Source: Synergistaceae bacterium (lineage in GTDB: Bacteria > Synergistota > Synergistia > Synergistales > Synergistaceae). From it: 15,174 nt of DNA. The DNA lies in the NCBI GenBank assembly GCA_031274465.1, contig JAISQC010000143.1, positions 1 to 15,174 of the forward strand, given 5' to 3'. The notes under the pieces are model-generated. The model ran no database searches. It was not told the origin of the DNA and was given only the letters and a program-made list of their open reading frames with translations. Below, piece after piece: positions 6,878-13,244 of this stretch (its first letter is position 1; each line of letters opens with the position of its first letter). The translations under genes and the position numbers were made by a program.

Positions 6878-7855
6878 GTGAAGAAATTTTTAGTCATCGC
6901 TCTATCCGCGCTGCTGTTAGCCGGCCTGTTCGCCGGGTGTTCCGCCGCCGCAAGCAAGGGCGTCATCTACGGCATATACAAGGCCGGGGACCAGACGTGG
7001 TTCATCGACGAAGGCGTCGCCGCCAAGAAGGCCGCAGAGGCCGCAGGCTACGATTTCATTTTCGTAGACGCCAAAATGAGCCCCGAGGAGTATCTCAAGG
7101 CCCTAGACAACGCCATAGCCAACAAAGCCGCCGGGGTCGTCACCTGCATACCGGACCAGACGATGTCGCAGGCCGCAGTGGACAAGCTGGCGGAAGCCAA
7201 GATTCCCGTAGTGGCCGCCGACGACGCCCTCGAAGTGGGCGGCAAGAAGATCGCCCCGTGGGTCGGCATCAACGCCTACATAATAGGCGAGGCCAACGGC
7301 GAGTGGCTAGCCAACTACGCCAAGTCGAACAACCTGCTGGACAAGCCCGACGTAGGCGTCCTGATAATGACGATGGACACTGTTTCGAGCTGCGTCCCGC
7401 GCGCTGAGGGCGAGCTTGCCAAGTTCACGGAGCTGGCGCCGCAGTTCCCCAAAGAGCGCATTTTCTTCGCGGATTACGACGGGACGACTGAAAAGGGCAA
7501 CAACGTCTCGGCGGCGGTCTTCACAGCCCATCCGGAGATAAAGACATGGCTCGTGACTGGCGCCAACGAGGAAGGCACCGTCGGCGCGGTCCGCGCGCTC
7601 GAAAGCGCAGGGCTCGACAAAGAAGCGTGCGTGGTCGGCCTCGGCGCGTACATGGCGAAAGACGAGTTCCGCAAGCCCGGCGGGTCCGCCATGAAAGCGT
7701 CTGCTTACTTCTCGTCCGACGCGGTCGGCGCCGGCTCCGTGGCGGTTTTGATCGACCTGATCGACGGCAAGGAAGTGAAGCAGGAGACGGCGGTTGACGC
7801 CATCATCGTCACGCCCGAGAATTTTGAAGCCGTGATGGGCCCTGCGGCGAAGTAA
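6878..7855 (+). CDS. AraF-like periplasmic sugar-binding lipoprotein
   Basis: 325 residues, GTG start with AAGGAGGAA 6-8 nt upstream. Lipoprotein signal: MKKFLVIALSALLLAG then lipobox FAG-Cys21, so the mature protein is lipid-anchored. The rest follows the L-arabinose-binding-protein layout (Peripla_BP_4-like): YKAGDQTWF near the start, VVAADDALEVGGKKI, AHPEIKTWLVTGANEEGTVGAVRALES, IIVTPENF at the end. Compared with E. coli AraF ligand residues (recalled numbering), Lys10, Trp16, Asp89/Asp90, Arg151 and Asn205 correspond to Lys35, Trp41, Asp115/Asp116, Arg175 and Asn230. Glu14 is Gln39 and Asn232 appears to be Tyr258. A sugar-like ligand is likely, but not plain arabinose. It is the last gene of the operon; in AraFGH it is usually first. 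Confidence 0.9.
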   Translation: MKKFLVIALSALLLAGLFAGCSAAASKGVIYGIYKAGDQTWFIDEGVAAKKAAEAAGYDFIFVDAKMSPEEYLKALDNAIANKAAGVVTCIPDQTMSQAAVDKLAEAKIPVVAADDALEVGGKKIAPWVGINAYIIGEANGEWLANYAKSNNLLDKPDVGVLIMTMDTVSSCVPRAEGELAKFTELAPQFPKERIFFADYDGTTEKGNNVSAAVFTAHPEIKTWLVTGANEEGTVGAVRALESAGLDKEACVVGLGAYMAKDEFRKPGGSAMKASAYFSSDAVGAGSVAVLIDLIDGKEVKQETAVDAIIVTPENFEAVMGPAAK

Positions 7856-7884
7856 AAAGACAATCCGGCATCCCATACTCACAT

Positions 7885-7912
7885 CAGAGCCGCCCGGTTT
7901 CGGGCGGCTCTG
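7885..7912 (+). terminator. Strong GC-rich hairpin after the importer operon
   Basis: Perfect 12-bp stem (CAGAGCCGCCCG with CGGGCGGCTCTG) and a GTTT loop, 29 nt after the stop codon. No U-tract follows, so it may act as a 3' RNA-protecting structure or as part of a non-canonical terminator. The rest of the 7856-8040 gap holds only a weak GGGCG/CGCCC hairpin (7985-8001), possibly for the opposing gene. Confidence 0.6.
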
Positions 7913-8040
7913 CCGTGACGCACACCGCTGTTCCACTTTAAAATTCCGCGTGACATAGCGCGTCTGTAAGGGGAAAACGGGATTGGGCGGCATATACGCC
8001 CTGGCCGGATAATGACACGCCTTATGAGGAATATCCCAAC

Positions 8041-9030
8041 TTATGTTTTTCTGTCTATCTGGGAATCATACTTGTGCAGCATAGCCTTAGCCTCGGCTGG
8101 AAGCGACGAAAGAAGGCGTTTTCTGTGCAAAACTCCTATATCGCTCCTCGTGTATCCCTTGTTTTGCTTCAGCTCCGACGACCAGCCCAGCTTTTTCTTG
8201 TCGAAATACACGTCAAAATCAACCACCCGCGTTCCGCTGTCATCGTACTCCAGCGCCAAAGCCATCCTCTTTATCTCGCGCGCCGAGATGGGAGTGAGCA
8301 GGCGAACCTGATACACCGCCGATTTTCTCATGGCGACGGTGTACTCCGGAACCCACTCCTCTCCTACCACAATCCCGATGTCAAGGCCCTGAAGGACGGT
8401 GATGAGCCGGTTGTAATGGAGGTTGAACTGATCCATTGCGTCGAACAGGGTTATCTCAACCTCGTTCCAATCGGGGCTGCCCATCGAGAGGTTGAGGTAT
8501 TCCTGCGCTTTCGCGCGAAGAAAGACGATAAGCTGGCCGTACGGCTTGTCTATCAAAAGCGCTCTCTTGTGCATCATGGAAAATGGGACGGCCCTGTTGA
8601 TAGGTTCCACCGTGAAGTTTACGAGAACAGACGATTCGTCCATGTTCTGCATGAGATAAGAGCGGTTCGTCTCGCGCGCCTTGAAATCGGCGGCTATCTG
8701 ATCTATCGCGGTGTCGAGGTCGCCGATGAGGCGCATTATTATGTTTGGGGGAGTCACGCTTATGTGCTGTATGGCGTCTGTCAGCCCCCTGTTTATCAAA
8801 TCGCAGAGCATTGCGGATGGAGTGGCGGTCGTCTGAAAGTGCGGCGCGTCGTCGGGATTGTCCGAATCGAAAAATATCACGGTATCCCCTTCACCCGCGC
8901 TGTCATAGGTCTTGTCGAAATTGTTGTCGCGCGCGAACGACATGTTTCCGATCGCGTCCATCAGCTCGCTTGCGTCGCCTAGCGCGCGAATTTTTAGGAT
9001 AGTTGGACCGCTCCTGACGAGGGACAGCAT
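8041..9030 (-). CDS. Unrecognised soluble protein of 329 residues
   Basis: A full-length frame with a clear AAGGAG 9-10 nt before the ATG, so very likely a real gene, but I recognise no family. No signal peptide and no membrane segment, so probably cytoplasmic. Visible traits: an acidic N-terminal region (DSAGEGDTVIFFDSDNPDD), a helical middle part (IGDLDTAIDQIAADFKARET), a long central run of alternating hydrophobic residues around IDKPYGQLIVFLRAKAQEYL, and a basic C-terminus (HRKRLLSSLPAEAKAMLHKY). The C-terminal third is rich in beta-type sequence (TRVVDFDVYFDKKKLGW). It lies 84 nt downstream of the metallophosphoesterase-like gene on the same strand with no terminator between, so the two may be cotranscribed. 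Confidence 0.75.
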   Translation of the reverse strand: MLSLVRSGPTILKIRALGDASELMDAIGNMSFARDNNFDKTYDSAGEGDTVIFFDSDNPDDAPHFQTTATPSAMLCDLINRGLTDAIQHISVTPPNIIMRLIGDLDTAIDQIAADFKARETNRSYLMQNMDESSVLVNFTVEPINRAVPFSMMHKRALLIDKPYGQLIVFLRAKAQEYLNLSMGSPDWNEVEITLFDAMDQFNLHYNRLITVLQGLDIGIVVGEEWVPEYTVAMRKSAVYQVRLLTPISAREIKRMALALEYDDSGTRVVDFDVYFDKKKLGWSSELKQNKGYTRSDIGVLHRKRLLSSLPAEAKAMLHKYDSQIDRKT

Positions 9031-9114
9031 AAATTAAACACTCCTTAAGAGGAACGCTCATTCGAAAATTTTTAACCGCTTAAATGCGCGTGTTCGGCAT
9101 CGCACGCCCGCTTG

Positions 9115-9798
9115 TCAGCGAGCCATACGCTTCCGCCTTGTCAGGCGGGCGTTGTCCGTACCGCTTGGATAATTCAAAAAAATCATCCTCGCCTCCGGGT
9201 CTATCAACCTCATCTTCTCTATCCCGTTTAAAAAAAGCCTGTCTTTTTCATCCGTAAAACTCGCCGGTTCCGGCGAGTGTCCGAAGAGATTGTACCTCGC
9301 GGGCTTGTCCAGGATGAATCCGATGTAATGAGATATTCTAAACTCTTCGCCGAACAACGTTATGTCCATTACATTATCGCAGATAATGCACTGAGATGAA
9401 AGGGAGGGGAGCAAATCTCTTTTATCATGATTTCCAAGGGCGAGTATGACCTTTCTGCGCGGCGCCTCCAGGATATTGACTAGACGCCTTGCCGCGATTC
9501 GGTATCTTTCCGCGTCGCCAGGATATATTTCAAGCTTGATGTCGTCCGCCAGATCCCCGGTGTGAACGATAACCGACGGGTTGATTCTGCGCAGAAGGCG
9601 GGCAAGATATCCGTACATGCATGTCGGCGTGTCGGAGATGTGCAGAATTTTGCCGGCTCCGTCCATCACCTCGGGCGCCCAGCCGACCCATACCAGCCCT
9701 CTGTCCACGGCCCTGTAAAGCGCCCGGTCACGCCCTGCGGGAAAAACGCCGCAAAGCTTTTTCCAAAGGGCTTTGCCCAATCCGAGTCTGGGTTTCAT
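9115..9798 (-). CDS. Calcineurin-like metallophosphoesterase-fold protein with changed metal ligands
   Basis: 227 residues. From residue 50 the order of motifs is that of metallophosphoesterases: ILHISDTP (motif I), VHTGDLADD (II), LALGNHDKRD (III), SHYIGF (IV) and NLFGHSPEP (V). In classical enzymes motif I is D-x-H and motif V is G-H-x-H; here both outer histidines are prolines, while the bridging Asp, GNHD and the middle His remain. This may be a subfamily trait or loss of activity. The first 49 residues are basic with no family match. The ATG has no convincing ribosome site, and six codons upstream a TAG ends a 65-codon frame in the same phase, so the true start or integrity is uncertain. 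Possibly cotranscribed with the 329-residue gene downstream. Confidence 0.7.
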   Translation of the reverse strand: MKPRLGLGKALWKKLCGVFPAGRDRALYRAVDRGLVWVGWAPEVMDGAGKILHISDTPTCMYGYLARLLRRINPSVIVHTGDLADDIKLEIYPGDAERYRIAARRLVNILEAPRRKVILALGNHDKRDLLPSLSSQCIICDNVMDITLFGEEFRISHYIGFILDKPARYNLFGHSPEPASFTDEKDRLFLNGIEKMRLIDPEARMIFLNYPSGTDNARLTRRKRMAR

Positions 9799-9816
9799 CC
9801 GTCGTCTTCTGGTCCG

Positions 9817-10014
9817 CTATGAAGACATCGGCGAAAAAAAGAGAGTCCGGTGGTTGTTTGATTGCTGACAGCGCTCTTTGAAATCATCTTTCGTCCCCGC
9901 AGATATCAGATATTTTTCATCAGACAAGCTCATAACGGCCAAAGAACAATAATAACGCTTTATGATAAAGCGTGTAACGTATAAACTTCGCTCTTCGTGC
10001 CTGATATCAGACAT
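9817..10014 (-). pseudogene. 65-codon frame in phase with the phosphoesterase-like gene, ending in TAG
   Basis: Begins MSDIRHEERSLYVTRFIIKR and continues through AVMSLSDEKYLISAGTKDDF; I recognise no family. It ends in a TAG at 9819-9817; seven sense codons later, in the same frame, comes the ATG of the phosphoesterase-like gene. Either one gene of about 300 codons is split by a nonsense change, or this is a small independent gene, or it is chance. There is no ribosome site before its ATG, it is more AT-rich than its neighbours, and it contains strong dyads, which weaken the coding case. A -10-like TATCAT lies about 20-25 nt upstream. Confidence 0.25.
9955..9973. promoter_or_regulatory. Perfect 8-bp dyad in the region upstream of the racemase gene
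   Basis: ACGCTTTA-TGA-TAAAGCGT, an odd-centred 19-bp palindrome, typical of operators. A second perfect palindrome, CTGATATCAG, lies at 10001-10010, and GATATCAGA occurs twice (9902-9910 and 10003-10011). The whole 9820-10208 stretch is AT-rich and dyad-rich and may be a control region between the minus- and plus-strand genes. Confidence 0.4.
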
Positions 10015-10111
10015 ATTTTAAATACTTGTACGGATATGATAGCATAAAAAACCCATCGGTCGCATGGCGCTTTTCCCTGAAAGAGGGTGCGCGGTCGGCG
10101 TCACGTGAAGA

Positions 10112-10157
10112 TTGAAGCGAATGGCGGCAAATTATGATAAAATACAATTACGCTTCA
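10112..10157 (+). promoter_or_regulatory. Putative promoter and flanking half-sites of the proline racemase gene
   Basis: TTGAAG (10112-10117) and TATGAT (10133-10138) with a short 15-nt spacer, or TAAAAT (10138-10143) as an alternative -10. Seven-base inverted half-sites, TGAAGCG (10113-10119) and CGCTTCA (10151-10157), flank the -10 and cover the expected start site. This would suit repression by a bound dimer or by looping. Confidence 0.35.
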
Positions 10158-10208
10158 TTTCTTTATTAATTAAAGGATGGAAAATCCAGTTTTTTGAGGG
10201 GGCATCAT

Positions 10209-11222
10209 ATGCAGTTCCGCCGGATGATTACGTGTGTAGACGCTCACACGGCCGGAGAGCCTGTTCGCATCGTCACGTCGGGTTTTCCGCCGATCCATGG
10301 AAGCACTATGCTTGAGAAGCGAAGCTATGTGCTGAATAATCTCGATCATTGCCGAAAAATGATAATGAGGGAACCGCGGGGGCACGACGCCATGTACGGC
10401 GCGATATTGACGCCGCCGGTCACTGAGGACGGGGATATAGGAGTTCTCTTCATAGAGAACGGCGGCATGGGGACGATGTGCGGGCATGGAACCATAGGGG
10501 TTTCGAAGGTCGTATTCGACACCGGCATGATTCCTTCGAAGGAGGGGATCAACACCCTCAAAATCGACGCGCCCGCCGGGCGGGTGACTTCAAGCGTCGA
10601 GGTTCGAGACGGGCGGGTGAGGAGCGTTTTCTTTCGCAATGTCCCGGCGTTCCTGTATAAGCAGGGAATCAAGGTTCCTGTCGGGGGAGTTGGCGAGGTG
10701 ACCGCTGATGTCTGCTTCGGCGGGGCTTTTTACATCTTCGTCGAAGCGTCTTGCCTGGGCGTCGAACTCCTGCCCGAAAACACCCAGATTCTGACCGCGT
10801 ACGCTATGGAAATCAGGGAGGCGCTTGAAAGGGCCGAGAAGATAGAGCATCCGCTCGAACCCGGAATAAACTGGATCTACGGGACGGTATTGATGACTCT
10901 CCCCGAACTCATTGGGGGCGAAAGGCTCAGAACCAGGAACATAACCGTGTTCGGAGAATCCGAGGTCGACAGAAGCCCCTGTGGGACGGGGACGAGCGCC
11001 CGCATGTCGCAGCTTTGGGCAAAGGGGATTTTGAAACCGGGCATGACGCTCGAGAATCACAGCATCATCGACACCGTCTTCGAAGGTTCCATCGTGGAGG
11101 AGACGGCGGTCGCGGACATTCCGGCGATCATCCCTAAAATATCGGGGAACGCCTACATAATGGGATTCAACCAGCTTGTACTCGAGCCGGACGACCCGAT
11201 GCCGGATGGTTTCAGAATTTAA
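10209..11222 (+). CDS. Proline racemase / 4-hydroxyproline 2-epimerase family protein
   Basis: 337 residues from ATG 10209, chosen for the AGGGGG 6 nt upstream and because the family begins with MITCVDAHTAGEPVR; an in-frame TTG at 10194 has no ribosome site. The enzyme swaps the alpha-carbon configuration of proline or hydroxyproline using two cysteines and no cofactor. Both are present: Cys91 in MCGHGTIG and Cys258 in DRSPCGTGTSA. This argues against the trans-3-hydroxyproline dehydratase branch, which replaces the second Cys. Other family landmarks are LDHCRKMIMREPRGHDAMYG, NVPAFLYKQG and a C-terminal ISGNAYIMGFNQLVLEPDDP. It resembles clostridial PrdF-type proline racemases over its whole length, but sequence alone does not separate proline from hydroxyproline. 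It faces the oxidase-racemase-symporter operon across a bidirectional terminator and may share its pathway. Confidence 0.9.
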   Translation: MQFRRMITCVDAHTAGEPVRIVTSGFPPIHGSTMLEKRSYVLNNLDHCRKMIMREPRGHDAMYGAILTPPVTEDGDIGVLFIENGGMGTMCGHGTIGVSKVVFDTGMIPSKEGINTLKIDAPAGRVTSSVEVRDGRVRSVFFRNVPAFLYKQGIKVPVGGVGEVTADVCFGGAFYIFVEASCLGVELLPENTQILTAYAMEIREALERAEKIEHPLEPGINWIYGTVLMTLPELIGGERLRTRNITVFGESEVDRSPCGTGTSARMSQLWAKGILKPGMTLENHSIIDTVFEGSIVEETAVADIPAIIPKISGNAYIMGFNQLVLEPDDPMPDGFRI

Positions 11223-11264
11223 TAACAGACCATATATGTGGGCCTGACAATAGTCGCATAACTA

Positions 11265-11302
11265 AAAAGGCGGAAACCCGCACCTGCGGGTTTCCGCCTT
11301 TT
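11265..11302. terminator. Bidirectional intrinsic terminator
   Basis: Perfect 17-bp stem (arms 11265-11281 and 11286-11302, core AAAGGCGGAAACCCGC) with loop ACCT, ending in TTTT on the plus strand and in TTTTT on the minus strand (from 11264-11268). It lies between the racemase gene and the MetS-like gene, so it can end transcription from both sides. Confidence 0.9.
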
Positions 11303-11310
11303 ATCGGTTC

Positions 11311-11427
11311 CTAACGGGCTTTTGCCCGCTTTTTCCTCTCGGCTTTCATCATCAGTACGATTGCCGCAGCGAAGCTTCCATGACAGATCAAACTGAGAAA
11401 TACCAAGTTAATAACCCACGATTGCAT
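11311..11427 (-). CDS. MetS-like small subunit of the NSS transporter, 38 residues
   Basis: Starts MQSWVINLVFLSLICHGSFA and continues AAIVLMMKAERKKRAKAR before a TAG. One hydrophobic segment (about residues 4-26) is followed by a strongly basic tail: a single-pass membrane protein with a positive cytoplasmic end. It begins 21 nt after the symporter stop codon, with GGAAGGGGG about 9 nt before its ATG. This size, form and place match the short partner subunits found next to bacterial NSS transporters; MetS of the Corynebacterium glutamicum methionine transporter MetPS is the known case. Its exact role here is inferred. Its 3' end overlaps a small hairpin, and the main terminator follows directly. 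Confidence 0.75.
   Translation of the reverse strand: MQSWVINLVFLSLICHGSFAAAIVLMMKAERKKRAKAR
11315..11334 (+). terminator. Possible second plus-strand terminator
   Basis: CGGGC-TTTT-GCCCG followed after one base by TTTTT. It would back up the main terminator for plus-strand transcripts. It lies inside the 3' end of the MetS-like gene, so it may be only a consequence of that coding sequence. Confidence 0.35.
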
Positions 11428-11448
11428 TTGAATATCCCCCTTCCGGCG

Positions 11449-12969
11449 CTAGTCGACCTTGTTGCCGTGAACCAGCCGTTTTGCCATCACGTTGTTCAGC
11501 GCTCCCAAAATGGCGAACAGGATGACCCATTCGACGACCATCGCGCCCGGCGAGTACATGTATTCCGTGATGGGCCAGAATTTGTACCACGTTCCCGGAT
11601 ACCAGGTCGCCGCGTCGTACATCCACCATCCCCAGACGAACAGGAAGAGCAGGGGGAAGAGGTACAGGCTGGTCCACATCCACTTTACATGCATGTCGGA
11701 GCAGGGGCTGACGTCCTCGTCCCACAGTTTGTTGATGCCGTACTTCCACGCGGCGAACGCGTAGCAGAGCCCGACCACGAGAAGCCCGACGCCCCAGACC
11801 ATGTCCTGGTTCTCGAAAACCCTGTTGTCAAGAGCCGAGAACGTGCCGAATATCAAAAAGAACCCCCCGGTGACGACTGTCCCCTTTGCGCGGGAAAATC
11901 CCATGTCCATCAGGTTGCGGCAGCCCAGTTCGACCATCGCTATCAGCGAGCTCAAGGCCGCCGAGAAGAGGGCCAGGAAGAAGAACGCCGCCATTATCGT
12001 GCCGCCTGGGGTGTTCGCGAAGAGGTTGGTCAGGTTGATGAAGGTGAGCCCGTTTGCGCCGCTGCTCATGACAGCCCCCGGATCCGGCGAGAGCGCGTAT
12101 ACAGCGGGAAGGACGACCATCGCGGCCAGCATCGCGGCCGACGTGTCGCCGAACGCGACCGTAAACGCGTTGAGCTGTACGTCCTCATCCTTCGCCGAGT
12201 AGACGAAGAAGACGTGGAACATACCCCATCCGGCGCCCGTGGACCAAGCGGCCTGAGTGAAAGCGTTGAGCCACATTCGCGGCTTGGCGAAGTCCGCCCA
12301 GTCGATGTGGAACATGAACTGGAAGCCGTCGACAGCCTTGGGGAGCATAACGACCCGTCCGACGAGTATTATAAGCAAGACAAAAACGGCCGGGATCATT
12401 ATCTTGTTGGCGATTTCCAGGCCGCTCTGCACTCCGCGATAAATTATCAATGAGGCGATGATGATGGCCCCCCAGAACCAGTACGCGGCCTCCCACGCCG
12501 GAACAGGGTTTACCTCGAACGTTCCGGTCATGGCGAAGTTGTTCCACACATCGGTCGTGAGCGCTATTCCATCCGGAGAAGAGGCAATCTGTCCGAGGAA
12601 TCCGCCGGCGATCAGTGAGATGTACTTCATGACCCAGCCGAGAACGACCCCGTAATACGCGCCGATCATTACGCAGCACATGCCGCAGAAAGCGCCCATC
12701 CATGTGAATTTGTCTCCTAGCAGGACCTTGAACGCGCCGGCGTTCGCCATGCGAGTCTTCTTGCCGAAGACTGATTCAGCGGTGATAAGGGGCACGGCCC
12801 ACAGGAAAATTGCGATGAAGCAGGCTATTATAAAAGCTCCCCCGTTATTTTTGGCGACCTCTCTTGGAAACCTCCATATATTTCCGGTTCCGACGGCCAT
12901 ACCAAGTATGGTACATAGAAGACCCCATCTGCTGGCGAACTGGTCTCCGCCCTTTTTAATCTCTGACAT
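11449..12969 (-). CDS. NSS (sodium:neurotransmitter symporter) family amino-acid transporter
   Basis: 506 residues, the length of LeuT-like bacterial transporters. It opens with a short cytoplasmic SEIKKGGDQFASRWGLL and the unwound first helix with the sodium-site motif ILGMAVGTGNIWRFPREVAK, followed by about eleven further membrane segments; TAESVFGKKTRMANAG is the loop after helix 2. It should couple sodium entry to uptake of an amino acid or related amine in the cytoplasmic membrane. ATG at 12969 has AAAGGAGG 7 nt upstream. It is followed 21 nt later by a MetS-like subunit and preceded on the same strand by an Asp/Glu racemase and an oxidoreductase. A MITE-like insertion lies 23 nt upstream of its start. 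The substrate cannot be fixed from sequence; the neighbours suggest an amino or imino acid. Confidence 0.93.
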   Translation of the reverse strand: MSEIKKGGDQFASRWGLLCTILGMAVGTGNIWRFPREVAKNNGGAFIIACFIAIFLWAVPLITAESVFGKKTRMANAGAFKVLLGDKFTWMGAFCGMCCVMIGAYYGVVLGWVMKYISLIAGGFLGQIASSPDGIALTTDVWNNFAMTGTFEVNPVPAWEAAYWFWGAIIIASLIIYRGVQSGLEIANKIMIPAVFVLLIILVGRVVMLPKAVDGFQFMFHIDWADFAKPRMWLNAFTQAAWSTGAGWGMFHVFFVYSAKDEDVQLNAFTVAFGDTSAAMLAAMVVLPAVYALSPDPGAVMSSGANGLTFINLTNLFANTPGGTIMAAFFFLALFSAALSSLIAMVELGCRNLMDMGFSRAKGTVVTGGFFLIFGTFSALDNRVFENQDMVWGVGLLVVGLCYAFAAWKYGINKLWDEDVSPCSDMHVKWMWTSLYLFPLLFLFVWGWWMYDAATWYPGTWYKFWPITEYMYSPGAMVVEWVILFAILGALNNVMAKRLVHGNKVD

Positions 12970-12991
12970 TCCATGACCTCCTTTATCTTAG

Positions 12992-13174
12992 GGAAGGGCT
13001 GATTAAATAACCTTTTGACTGCAATGGGCGTATTCATCCCTCATCTTCATGTCTGTCAGAAAAAGAATCCTCGGGCGATGCCCCGCTACGACTGCGGTTC
13101 TTTTTCCGCCATCCATATCGACGAGGAACGAATCCACTCCATTTCGCCGAAAAGAACATTTAATCAGCCCTTCC
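12992..13174. mobile_element. MITE-like element of the IS5 group, 183 bp, with TTAG target duplication
   Basis: Perfect 17-bp terminal inverted repeats, GGAAGGGCTGATTAAAT (12992-13008) and its reverse complement (13158-13174). They are flanked by direct repeats TTAG at 12988-12991 and 13175-13178. The terminal GGAAGG and the 4-bp YTAR-type duplication are features of the IS5 group. There is no room for a transposase, so it would move only with help from a full IS5-type element elsewhere. Inside are nested inverted repeats: GAAAAAGAA (13059-13067) with TTCTTTTTC (13098-13106), and within these GGGC-GAT-GCCC (13073-13083), so the transcript can fold over much of its length. It sits between the racemase gene and the symporter's ribosome site, which it leaves intact. 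Confidence 0.8.
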
Positions 13175-13244
13175 TTAGGGGTTTTTTGTTTCGGTTCCTG
13201 GAATTAGATTATGCCGCGCCTTTTTTCCCCAGGCCATCGCCTCC

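Noticed and set aside
7307..7993. 228-codon minus-strand frame opposite the binding-protein gene
   Set aside because: Antisense shadow of a well-supported lipoprotein gene; begins in the intergenic region without a ribosome site.
11380..12453. 357-codon plus-strand frame opposite the symporter gene
   Set aside because: Antisense of a clear membrane transporter; composition rich in Asp, His, Arg and Glu, as expected from complementing hydrophobic codons.
12828..13037. 69-codon minus-strand frame running from the MITE-like element into the symporter gene
   Set aside because: Out of frame with the symporter and made mostly of its shadow; the symporter ATG at 12969 has a proper ribosome site and the correct N-terminus.
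12992..13174. The 17-bp inverted repeat read as a transcription terminator
   Set aside because: The arms are 149 nt apart and flanked by an exact TTAG duplication with IS5-like ends, which fits a transposon better.
13175..13237. 20-codon minus-strand frame between the Asp/Glu racemase and the MITE-like element, starting MAWGKKARHN
   Set aside because: GGAGG is present but only 2 nt from the ATG, the frame is very short and its stop codon lies in the transposon's target repeat; probably chance.
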